Positions 48,803-59,292 of a stretch of DNA of 64,000 nucleotides are shown piece after piece; position 1 is the first letter of the stretch, and every line of letters starts with the position of its first letter. A model generated the notes under the pieces. The model made no database searches. It worked only from the letters and a program-made list of their open reading frames with translations, and had not been told where the DNA came from. The DNA lies in NCBI GenBank assembly GCA_013400115.1, contig VXBP01008281.1:179800-243799 (forward strand). Reading direction: 5' to 3'. The position numbers and the translations under genes are program-made. The stretch comes from Rhinopomastus cyanomelas. Lineage: Eukaryota > Chordata > Aves > Bucerotiformes > Rhinopomastidae.

Positions 48803-49660
48803 AGGAAAGCAGGAGGACTGGAGAATCCTCAAACCTTGGATGTGAAAGAGACTGGGTCCTTTGAAACGCATGCGGCTGCACCAAGGGATGCCGGTGTGGG
48901 CGCTGAGCAGTCAGGCCATCCCAGACTGACATGCTTTCCTTCCCAGGTCTCTAAATTAGAAGAAGATCCAAGGCCCAAACTGGAGTGGTTTGCCATTCTA
49001 TTTTCTCAGGTTCTGTGAGGGCATTGATGACACAGTTTGTATGCACCGACTTGCATAACCTTTTCTGTATATAGTTAGGGTTAATAGATCTTTCTGGAGT
49101 TTCCCTAAGCCATCGATTGTCTGGTGAATTTTATCCGAGATGCCATTGAGACCTCACTGCTTTGCTTTCCTTTCTTTGATACTGAATTGTGGTCCTGAAC
49201 CCACCACACCTGTGCAAAGGGTCTGGTTGCTTCAGTAGAGCCTGAGTGCTCTGCTGGACTATCATCATGGGAGCTGAGCTGGGAGCCTGTATCTGCCCAG
49301 TGTTGCTCTGCAGTGTGCTGGATGTTCCTGGGTGTTACTGTGGTTTTTCTCCTCTGATGCCCAAAGAAGACCAAGTTCCTGGGAAAGTGCTTCTTTGCCT
49401 ACATTGCCTGGCACAAGAGGCTTGTCTTGGTGCAGCTTTCTGGTCTTCATTGTTCCAGACAGGAACGATCGGAGACTTAGGCATCTCTTGGCGTGCAGAG
49501 AGGAGGTACCCCTGGAAATCCAGGTCTAACCTCAAAACCATAAAGCATTTGGTGAATTTGGGATGCTCAGTTCTGTTGTTTGGGGATTAGGATGGACTAT
49601 TTCACATTGTTGATGCTTTTAGGAGCTGGGATGCAGGATTTGAGTTTGAACAGCCGTGAT
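48803..49660. other. Intergenic, nothing recognised
   Basis: No gene or repeat is recognised between the gap and the next CR1 tip. Confidence 0.5.
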
Positions 49661-49662
49661 AA

Positions 49663-49735
49663 TCATAGAATCATGAAGTCCAAGATTATAAAGCCCAACT
49701 GTCAACCCAGCTTCACCCTGCCCACTAAACTATGT
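49663..49735 (-). mobile_element. CR1 LINE 3' tip
   Basis: Plus strand 'aatcatagaatcatgaagtc', 'caagattataaagcccaact' and 'gtcaacccagc' match the reverse complement of the 3' end of the CR1 subfamily with 'aaggttggaaaagaccatcaagg' type termini. Confidence 0.75.
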
Positions 49736-50489
49736 TTTCTTGAGACAGATCTACATGCTGTGGGTCAGCTCTGAGTTTTTTAAGGGTTTCACATCCTTCC
49801 CTTCATGGCAAAAGCAAAGCCTGATGTTTAAATGCAACAGTTCTTCAACACTATGGACTGACCCTTGTGCTTTGCATCCCAAGACAAACCATGTGCAGAT
49901 GTGCAAGAGCCAGCATCTCCTTGAGAAAAATCCTAATCAGCTCTGTTTTGTGAAGGACTTCACTCCATTGCCCAGAAGGAAGGAGGTTTGTTGAAGGTAC
50001 CATGACAGGACAGGCTGCCCTGAAGGACCGCGCAAGAAAACTGCAGTAAATACCACCATGGGATCCCTCTCCTGCTTGTTTCCCATGAACTCAGCATTTG
50101 CACAGTCAGACTAAATGGTTTCAACTTTCACTTGGATGCAGGTACGTGGCCAATGCCTGGACCGCTGTCTCCTCCTCCAAATCTCTGGCTGGGATCTGCT
50201 GAAGTCAGAAGCTCCTGTTGATGGATACACTTCAGGTGCTTTTCGTCCCTTGTTCCTGTACATTTTCTGGAGCATTAAACAGATTGAGCAGACTTTCAGA
50301 AGCACTAGATAAAACCCCATTCTGGAGACCATTATAACGCACAAACCCAACAATCACTGCAGCAACATGCCAGTTAAGTGACCAATACTGTTTTGCATTA
50401 AAGCACACAACACAAAGGTCCCAGCCTGGCTCGCCGGCCACTCCTGGGCCAAGGAGCTGGAAAGAGGTTTTAGTAAGGTGGGTGTTGGC

Positions 50490-50778
50490 CTCTTGCCTCT
50501 TCTCCCTAGTGACTAGTGACAGGACAAAGGGAAATGGGGTCAGGTTGTGCCAGGGGAGGTTCAGATTGGATATTTGGAAAATTTCTTCCCAGAAAGAGTG
50601 AAGAGATTTTGGAATAGGCTGCCCAGGGAGGGGGTGGAACCCCGGACGCGTTCAAAAAACAAGCAAACAACATGGTCTTTTGAAAGATGGTTTCGTGGTT
50701 GGGGGTTGTAGGGCAGACAGTTGGACTTGATGATCTTGAATGTCTTTTCCAACCTTGATGATGCTATGATTCTCTCCA
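50490..50778 (+). mobile_element. CR1 LINE 3' fragment
   Basis: Sense orientation: 'gtgactagtgacaggacaaa', 'ggttcagattggatatttgg', 'ggaataggctgcccagggag', 'acagttggacttgatgatct' and terminal TGATGCTATGATTC. Confidence 0.92.
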
Positions 50779-52777
50779 TTCTAGTGCAGGGATTCCCTGT
50801 GAATGAGCTATCAGGGGCCAGGTTGATTTACTGCTTCAGTTGTGAAATCTTTTTTTAGAAGTCTTAGAGGTTTGCTTTGTTACCAAGAGGGATTTATTGG
50901 CCTGATGAAGGTTTTGAGCGTGTTGGAGGTGTGTGGTGGGACACTGATTCTTGTCCCAACACTGTGCTTGGCTCATGGGGGTTTGACAGTGCTCAAACCA
51001 GGGCTGAGGAAGGGTTGTGAAACTTAGCTCTCCTGTGATTTACATGTCTCTTGTTTTTAAGAAGTGGATGAATCCAACCCTGAAACGCAGGTGGTAGAAA
51101 CTCTCCTGGGCCATTGTAGTGGCTTAAAGTCTGGACCAGCTCAGTGCTGCCATATTCCAGCTGCCATGGTTGTGGTAGGGGATCATGCCAGGGGAGAATG
51201 AACTAGGAACAGTTTTAGCCAAAAACAGAAGCACCAAAAAGGCTCTTTGTTGCTCCCATCCTCCTGTTTGCCTCCCCTGGTTGTGCAGAACAGGTGCTTG
51301 GTGCAGAACAATCTTGAGCTGGTGCTTGGATTCTGTCCCAGAGGAAGACTAAGACTGGTGCTGGCTGCATCCAAATGAGAGTTTGCTACAATTCCAGTGC
51401 TTTTATGGACCTGCTGCTTGTTCTGCTCTGATATCCTGTGAGCCCAGCTTGCATGCACATTGCATGCTACCTTGAGGAGTGAAACATGCCATTGAGTGTC
51501 CGCATCATGGAGATGAAAGTGCAAAGGAAGTAGAGAGCCGGTGCTGTGGAGCTCATCTGCCCACCCTAGATGTCCCTGCTGCTGCTTGTCGAGGTTATGA
51601 CACAAGCACTCGGTCACTGAGCTGAGCTGCTCAGATTGATCCCTCTGATATGCTGGGTCCTGCCTGTGCACCAGCCTGTTGCTCAAGGAGCTGCTTCCAT
51701 CAGCCTTGCTGAGCTCTCACCCACTTGTGTGCAGTGCAGGCAGGATTTGCTGCCCTGCTGCCCATCCCTGGGTTGTGTGAGGAAACGCTGCCACAAGGCT
51801 GCCTGAGTGGTTGGCAGCCATTCCTCTTCCTTCTCCTCACTCATGCAGGCAGCACTCTCTCAGTAGCCTCGCTGCTCACAAGGGACTGCACCGGGAGCTG
51901 CCAGAGCCCTCTGCCACTGGTTTGTTACTGGTGGCATCCAGCATGCCTTGATGGCTGAGGTAAACACAACTGAGTGGACACATTCCCCCATGTGTGGTTC
52001 TCACCCGTTAGCCTCTCCATAGGAGAAGCTGGTCGCCTGCTGGCCGCAGCACACACCGGAGCAGGGTTGTGGCCAGCGCTGAATGCAGACCCCAGGGCGG
52101 ATGGTGAGCAGGTAAAAGATGGAGAGAGTGATGCTGAGCGGTCCTGCAGCCCCAAGTTTAGATGAGCTTGCTCAGGGCATCTTGGGGTAGGGAGCATGGT
52201 GAGACACCTTAATTCAGCTGAAGTTCTCACCAATTTCAATCCATTCTTGCAGTGAGCAGCTCCAGGAGGAAAACACAGAAACTGCAGCAGAACATCTACC
52301 CGGCTTTAAGGGCAGTGCCATCAAAATGCCATGTTTCTGTTTCAGCTACAAGGCAGCACCAAACCCCAGCAGCTTCTCTAGCAGCTCCTGGAAGTGCAAC
52401 AAATGCCCCAGCATCTCCTGTGAGCTCTGTGTTGCAAACATCTGGCAGGATGTGCTGTTGGGCTGGATTTCCACATTGGCAGGAATTTCAGTTGTTCTTG
52501 CCATGCTCTGAATGTGCTGCAGCGGCAGGCAGCTCTGCAGGAAGCAAGTCTAGCCAGGCACTGCTCCAGGAAGGAAGGCAGGAAGGATGAATTGTTGCCC
52601 CAGGGCATCAATATCCTGACTGGCATCCTCCGCAGCCGGAAAGCACACAGGAGAACAGATGTGAAGGTGTGGAACTCGCACCCTCCCAGCAGGGGTGAAG
52701 AGCAGAGCTTTGGGCTTCCCATCTGCTTGCACAGACCTTCTTCCTTAGCCCTGGCCACTGCCCCCTTCTGAATTTCC
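50779..52777. other. Intergenic, nothing recognised
   Basis: Contains a 167-codon frame (51183-51686, minus) without a family, signal or splice support; treated as chance. Confidence 0.5.
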
Positions 52778-52779
52778 CA

Positions 52780-52855
52780 GAATCATCATACAATTGTCAA
52801 GGTTGGAAAAGCCCGTCAAGATCATAAAGTCCAACTGTCCACCCTACAGAACGTT
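52780..52855 (-). mobile_element. CR1 LINE 3' tip
   Basis: Plus strand 'cagaatcatcatacaattgt', 'caaggttggaaaagcccgtc' and 'aagatcataaagtccaactg' are the reverse complement of a CR1 3' end, same subfamily as at 49663. Confidence 0.85.
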
Positions 52856-53117
52856 TGCTGGAGAGCTCCTCTCCTCCAGAAACACAAATTCATTATTTGA
52901 TTCAATGTTGCCTATGGGCCTCCGTGGAAAAAGGCTGATTCTGCCTCAGAAGTTGGGGTGATGCAGTGGGCTGGGTCAGTGAGATGCATATCAGGGGCTG
53001 AAGGCACTGCCTGGCCACAGCCAGTAGCTCCTCTGGCAGGACTGAGGAAGCCTCACTGGGTTGTTGGGCCACTCAAAACCACTTGAGTAACTACAGCACC
53101 TGTTAGTCCATCCTTGA

Positions 53118-53325
53118 AGAATCATAGAACGAGTGGTTTGGGTTGGAAGGACCTTCCAAGCTCATCCAAACCAGGATATCTTCAACTTGTTCAGAGCCCC
53201 AAGGTCCAACCTGAAGTGGCATGGTTCCAGGGATGGGGCTTCTCCCACTCTGCTGGTCACCCTGGGCCAGGGTCTCACCACCCTCAGTGTAAGAAGCTTT
53301 TGCCTGTCTCCTTTTTTGACTTTCA
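53118..53325 (-). mobile_element. CR1 LINE 3' fragment
   Basis: Plus strand 'aagaatcatagaacgagtgg', 'gttggaaggaccttccaagc', 'aggtccaacctgaagtgg' and 'gccagggtctcaccaccctc' show a reverse-oriented CR1 of another subfamily (catggttccaggga block). Confidence 0.85.
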
Positions 53326-53659
53326 CGGTAAGGTATGGGGTTACAGATCCCTTGAAAGTTATTCAAGAGAGACCTTATCATTTCATGAATGGTTTGCACT
53401 TGTTGGTTCTGGTTATGAAAATACTTTATTGACTAGCTATGGGAACAAACTTCAGGCTTTGCCTTGGTTCAGATCTGATCACCTCCCAGCAGCATTGGAG
53501 CTGCTCTGACTGTATCTGGGGACACTTGTTAATGCCTCTAGCATGGAAGTAAGAGGTGGAAATCAACAGTTCCTGGGATGTGGCCTTTTGTTTGCCCAGC
53601 AGCGAGGTCTCAGCTGCTCTTTGATCCTTTGGCCATGCACACAAAGTTATTGCTGTTAT

Positions 53660-53880
53660 GTTTGTAGTGGAAAAAGAAGGGTGAGGGGAGACCTGATCAC
53701 TTTCTACAACTACTCAGGTCTGGAGGAAACTGCTGCAAGTTGTGCCAGGGAGGTTTAGGCTGGAAGAATTTATTCACTGAAAGGGTTGTTGGACATTGGC
53801 CCAGGCTGCTCAGGGCAGTGGTGGAGTCCTTGTGTCTGGTGGGATTTAGAGGACATCGGGAGGATGCAGCTGGGCTATTC
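53660..53880 (+). mobile_element. Older CR1 LINE, left part of an interrupted copy
   Basis: Sense orientation: 'gaggggagacctgatcactt', 'ctacaactactcaggtctgg', 'gccagggaggtttaggctgg', 'gctgctcagggcagtggtgg'. It stops after 'gatttagaggacatcgggagg' and its 3' part seems to resume after the next element. Confidence 0.85.
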
Positions 53881-53884
53881 TAAG

Positions 53885-54166
53885 TGTCATGTAGTGATAG
53901 AACGAGGAGCAATGGCTGTAAGCTGGAACATAGATGGTTCCACATCAACCTGAGAAGGAACTTCTTCACGGTGAGGGTGATGGAGCACTGGAACAGGTTG
54001 CCCAGGGTGGTTGTGGAGTCTCCTGCACTGGAGATATTCAAGACCCGCCTGGATGTGTTCCTGTGTGACTTGGTCTAGGTGATCCTGCTGTTGTGGGGGG
54101 ATTGGACTAGATGATCTTTCGAGGTCCCTTCCAATCCGTAATGATTCTGTGATTCTATGATTCTAG
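53885..54166 (+). mobile_element. CR1 LINE inserted in the older copy
   Basis: Sense orientation and well preserved: 'caatggctgtaagctggaac', 'ctgagaaggaacttcttcac', 'gagcactggaacaggttgcc', 'gattggactagatgatcttt' and tail ATTCTGTGATTCTATGATTCT. Confidence 0.92.
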
Positions 54167-54475
54167 GACATGGCCATGGTGATGTGGGGTGAACTGGGCT
54201 AGTGGGGACTTGGCACCACTGGGTTAATGGTTGGAAGTTTCTTCTAAGCAAGGAGATTATGTGATCCTGAAGCAAGAGGGGAGCAATTCTTAAGGAGGAA
54301 AGAGAGATCATACTCTGAAAGGTGTCCTGGAGAAGAATCCCAAGCAAGGAGCTATATTATGTTAACAGCCAGAGGCCAGTGAGAGTGAATGAGCAAAACA
54401 GGTTGACAGGTTGGACTTGATGATCTATGAGGTCTCTTCCAACCTTGATAATACTGTGATACTGTGATACTGTAA
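54167..54475 (+). mobile_element. Right part of older CR1 and a CR1 tail
   Basis: 'aggacatggccatggtgatg' and 'gttaatggttggaagtt' read as the continuation of the older CR1. After about 150 unassigned bases, 54405-54475 has 'ggttggacttgatgatctat', 'ctcttccaaccttgataata' and three TACTGTGA-type octamers, a second type of CR1 tail. Confidence 0.65.
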
Positions 54476-54851
54476 AACAGCAGGCTGATCTTTGCCTTAA
54501 GAGCTCAGAGTCCCACCGAGGGCAGGGGAAGCAGAGGGAAGACCTCTGGGCAGCTGCAGCAGGTTGCCCCAATTAGCTGTGCTGGCAGCACAAGGCAGTG
54601 GAGGTGGTACAGGGGGAAGGGCCACATCCATAATGAGCCTTTTTGATAACTCTTGACTTCCTCTCCCTTCTCTCACTGCCCTGAAGCTGCTGGCTGGAGT
54701 TGCCCACCTTGGCCTGCATACAAAGCCATGAGTGCCAAGACTTCCAGCTCCCTCTGGCCTCATGTGCCCACAGCTGAGGATTGTTTCCAGTTTCACTAGT
54801 TGTATAGGTCAGAAATGCTTTCACATCTTCTCTGCAGCTCCAGTACGTGCT

Positions 54852-54957
54852 GAATCATAGAATCACTACGGATTGGAAGGGACCTCAAAAGATCATCTAG
54901 TCCAATCCCCCTGCCAGAGCAGGATCACCTAGACCAAGTCACACAGGAACATCTCCT
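54852..54957 (-). mobile_element. CR1 LINE 3' tip
   Basis: Plus strand 'aatcatagaatcactacgga', 'ttggaagggacctcaaaaga', 'tcatctagtccaatccccct' and 'ggatcacctagaccaagtca'. Same subfamily as the well-preserved copy at 53885. Confidence 0.92.
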
Positions 54958-57545
54958 GACCATCTCTGAGAACATCCCACCACATAGTCTGTCAGCACAT
55001 TTCATAAATCCCCAAGTAAACAAAAGGACAAGGTTTTCTTTTTCCTCTCTGTTGTTGTTTCCAGCCCAGCTCTTTAATGCTATTTTTAGACCCCTGCGTT
55101 TTAATGCTGTGGCACAAGTCACTGGGATTTCCCTTTGTTCCCATAAAATAGCCGACATGCACTTTGGTGTCAACAGCCAGCCAGGAAATCCTCGCCTGGT
55201 GCCAAAAAGAGGCCTTCCTGCATAAATCTGTACGTGTTCAAATTCCCTTTCTGCAGCTCTGACACAGCAGATCAACTGCACTCAGTTTCTTAATGTACGA
55301 TGCAGAGCCATGGCACATGATGTGTTTAACTGGGATTGAGGGACCAGGTTTGTCTTGATCTGATTCCCAGCGGATACACATGGCTGGGAAACACCTCTCT
55401 GCATGAAACTGGGGAAGGGGCTCCCTTCTGATCACTATAAAGAGCTGGCAGAAGGTAGTTGTTCTACCTGAGATGCTTGGAAATGTAAATGATGAACCCT
55501 GTATGTCTCTGCTTTTAACAAAGGATTCTCTTTTACTCATTGTGAGACATGTTGGAATCAACTGAAGGATCCAGTTCCTTCTCCAAGGATCTTTCAAGGC
55601 TTCTGTTGCAGCCTGAGCAATCCACCTTGAAACTGGAATCCCTGATTGATCCACTTCTTGTGAAGGAAAAGTATAACTTACTGCTAATTAGGTCTCTGCC
55701 TAATCAGAGTTAATTTTCACAACTTCCATGTCCTGTTGCTGCTGTGGCTGGTCCCTCCTTCTCAGCCAGGAAGGCGTTACGTGGTGTGGGGTTACTTGAA
55801 GCAATTTTTAACGTCTATTTTTTAAGAGGTCTGGAAGGTGATACCTTTCTGCTAGTCACTGCTGCTCTTAAAAGAACCCTGATGGCAGCTCTGGGCCCTT
55901 TGACATTCAGGGTTTGCACAAACGGGGTGGGGAATGGAGCGGCAGCATGGGGCACTGCTCCCTTTCAGCCAGGGAATAGTTCCTCATGTGTCAAACCAGC
56001 TCTCTGGCACCACTCCCTCCTCACAAAAATACAGATGTAGTCCACGAGGACTGTGGCAGCTGGTTCCTGGAACAGAGGTCAAAAAAGCTGTGGCTCATCT
56101 CGCATGATGAGCTCCCTTCTCCGGGGGACAAAGTTTGGCAGAGCCTTTTCAAGCATCTTGGTGCTCACCAGTTCACCCAGCAAGAGCTGCTCTGGGGTCT
56201 CTGAGATAACCAGAGACCAACCAGGCAACATGCAGAGCGTGAAGAAGCAGCCTGTGAACAGATTAATTATTAGAGACACAAATTCATGTCTCAGGCAGAT
56301 CCCTGGAGGATAACGGAGTCCCAGCAAACATGCTGTTGGAACAGACGCCTGAGCGCTCCTCAGAGCACAGGGCCATGTTACACACTGGAGTGCTGGATGC
56401 TAGCCCTTATTTACTCACAAGGTGGCAATTGCACGGACAGGCTTGTGTTTGGAAACAAGTCCTGTTGATGCCACTGCAGTCCCAGACAGTGAGAGGTCCC
56501 ACTCCCGGCCCTGCATTTCCTTTTTAGGTCACCTGATTCCAGGACTTCTCTGGCAGCAACGCCAGGCTGCCCAAACCAGAAACTGCTGCTCTCGCCTCAT
56601 CCCCATTCCTGTCCTGAGTCACTTCCAGCCACTGGTTCTGCTTCCTGCTGCCAAGGTTTCTCGTAACAGTGAAACCAGTGGTTAGCACACACTGGTATCG
56701 TAGCGGTGCATGCGGCCACCTGCCTGAGGCCATCTCTCCTCCTCAGCTCTGTCAGTGCCTGCAACATGCCTGGGCACAGCAGCATTCGACAGCTAAGAGG
56801 TTGCACAGGAAAGGAGCAGTCACTTATCCAGGGCATCCGAGGAACGGAAATTGAATTCTGACTTCAGGTGGTCAAGGATGGGGCTTCTACCTGCCAGAAA
56901 CCCACTTCTTACAATGAGGAAGTGGTTGCTCTGTGACAAGCGCCTCTCAAAAACAGTCCCTGGGATGTAGAGTTTTGGGTCCCACTCTGCCTGTTCCAGA
57001 AAGGGGGCATCTTGCAGAAATTAGGCATTTCCTCTGTGAAATGACTGGGAGGTAGGATGCAGGACTAGAGCCTCTGCTCTTCACTAATAACTCAACTGAT
57101 CTTTCCATGAGCAGGAGGTTTATGAAATGGACAAGGCAGGACGGCCCAGGCAAATGAGAACCGCAGGGCAGATGGTGAGCCTGAGCCTCATTCTTCTGGG
57201 GCAGGGACTGGCTCTTATCATAAGATTTCAAAGCTATGAGTGCTGTGGACCTTTATCCTGGTGGGGCCCCTAGGTGTGACTGCTGTATAAATATTGAACA
57301 TGCCTTTAACCTTGGGGTGGGGATCAGGACTCATATCCCCAGTGGGAAGTGCTGATCCTCCGCTGGTGTGACTGGGTCATTGTTGAGCTTCCAGATACTC
57401 TGCTGAGTATCTGCTGTGGTATCAGCCCTGATACGAGGACATGTACTCAGGGGGATGTTGCACAAGGATAACACAGCAGCCTGGCAGCACTCATTCTGCA
57501 GGCACTAATCCCAGCTCAGCGAGAATGCTTTGCATTAATGTTTTT
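54958..57545. other. Intergenic, nothing recognised
   Basis: No supported exon or RNA gene. Frames up to 138 codons (55238-55654, minus) have no recognisable family. Confidence 0.5.
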
Positions 57546-57549
57546 AATG

Positions 57550-57952
57550 CCTGTTGATCATTGAGGGAGCTGGGTCTCTTGAGCTTGGAAAAAAGGAGCC
57601 TGAGGGGTGACCTCAGGAATGCTGATAAATGTGGAAAGGGCGAGTGTAAGGAGGATGGAGCCAAGCTCTGCTCAGTGGGATCTAATGACAGGACAAGGGG
57701 CACCGGGTGTGAGCTGGAACACAAGAGGGTCCACATCAATCTGAGAAGTGACTTGTTCCCAGTGAGGATGACAGAGTCCTGGAAGAGGCTACCCAAGGAG
57801 GTTGTGAGTCTCCTTCTCTGGAGATGTTTAAAACCTGCCTGGATATGTTCCTGTGCGACTGGATCTAGGGGATCCTGCTGTGTCGGGGGATTGGACTAGA
57901 TGATCTTTCAAGGTCCCTTCCAATCCCTGACGTTCTGTGATTCTGTGAATTC
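57550..57952 (+). mobile_element. CR1 LINE fragment (about 0.4 kb)
   Basis: Sense orientation: 'ggagcctgaggggtgacctc', 'aatgacaggacaaggggcac', 'aagaggctacccaaggaggt', 'gattggactagatgatcttt' and tail GTTCTGTGATTCTGTGAATTC. Confidence 0.93.
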
Positions 57953-58239
57953 TTCTTCTGTGAGAACTGCAGATCCCCCACAATCTCATGGGCTCAGGGT
58001 CTCATCTGACTTGGATCCTGGAAAGGGGGGGTTCTGCTCTGCAATGTGGTGCCCTCCTGCAGATGAGAAGGAAAAGTGTAAGGAAGGTGGGAAACATTCC
58101 TGCTGGGTTGAGGGCACACCAAACCCTATGGGGAAAGTGGCCATCACGGTAGGTTTGGCTGGAGAAGGCTCTCTGCAAACCCCATGGAGCAACATTGTGG
58201 TCCATAATCCTGTGGTTTTCTCTCGTTTGGGAAGAAGGG

Positions 58240-58680
58240 CCATCAAGAAGCCTGGACTTCTGTGGAGCATCTTCCTTGTGAGGAGAGGCTAAGAGGGCTG
58301 GGGCTGTTTAGCCTGGAAAGGAGGAGACTAAGGGGAGATCTCATCAATACTTATAAAGGGTGAGTGTCAGAGGGATGGGATCAGGCTCTTTTTGGTGTTG
58401 CCCAACAATCAGACAAGAGGTGATGGGTGCAAATTGGAATACAGAGCTCCATTCACTTTGAACTTGAGGAAAAGCTTTTTCATGGTGAGAGTAACAGAGC
58501 GCTGGAACAGGCTGCCCAGAAAGGTTGTGGAGTTTCCTTCTACGGAGATATTAAAAAACTGCCTGGACATGTTCCTGTGGGATCTGCTCTAGATGATCCT
58601 GCTCTGGCAGGGGGGTTGGACTAGATGATCTCTATAGCTCCCTTCCAACGCCTCACGTTCTGTGATTTTGTATTCTGTAG
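58240..58680 (+). mobile_element. CR1 LINE fragment (about 0.44 kb)
   Basis: Sense orientation: 'ttgtgaggagaggctaagag', 'ggctgtttagcctggaaagg', 'gcgctggaacaggctgccca', 'gttggactagatgatctcta' and tail GTTCTGTGATTTTGTATTCTGTAG. Confidence 0.93.
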
Positions 58681-58979
58681 GGAAGACAAAACGTGCTGTG
58701 AAAAGAGCCTGTAAAGCGCAGGATGCAGGATTTGTTCTCCACAGCTTTCCTGTGGCTAAGGATGTGACTAATCCCTGGCGACAGCCCCGTGCGAGGAGCC
58801 TGCTGCTCTTACTGGTGCAGCTGGGGACTCTTGTCGCTTTCCACCATCACAACACGGAATGAAAACCCCTTTCAAATGAAATGGAGGATTGCCGGAGCAT
58901 TTGCCACAACTGCTGGCAATAAATTCACTTTGGGTTTAAGCTGTGAGCTACTGCTCTTTGAGATGAACCTCAAAGAGGT

Positions 58980-59292
58980 CTGGTCTGCTCTTTTCTCCCT
59001 GGCTACTGGAGATAAGACAAGAGGTCATAGTCTTAAGCTCCATCAGGGGAGGTTTAGACTTGACATTAGGGAAAGATTTTTCACTGAAAGAGTGATCTGG
59101 TTTTGGAATGGGCTGCCCACGGAGGTGGTGGAGTCACTGTCCCTGGAGATGTTCACAGTTATGCTGGATGAGGTGCTGAGTGGCATGATCTAGATGTTAG
59201 GTTTACTGGGTTTATTTGGATTTAGGTTGGACTGGATGATCTTTAAGGTCTTTTCCAACCTTATCATTACTGTGATACGGTGATACTGTGAA
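58980..59292 (+). mobile_element. CR1 LINE fragment with TACTGTGA-type tail
   Basis: Sense orientation: 'gataagacaagaggtcatag', 'agacttgacattagggaaag', 'aatgggctgcccacggaggt', 'gactggatgatctttaaggt', and a tail TTACTGTGATACGGTGATACTGTGA, distinct from the ATTCTRTG tail of neighbouring copies. Confidence 0.93.

Noticed and set aside
48370..49018. Frames of 130-200 codons
   Set aside because: They run through the N gap, so their length is an artefact.
51183..51686. 167-codon open frame on the minus strand
   Set aside because: No recognisable domain, no splice signals that extend it, and no similarity to neighbours. It could be tested by conservation, but the sequence alone does not support it.
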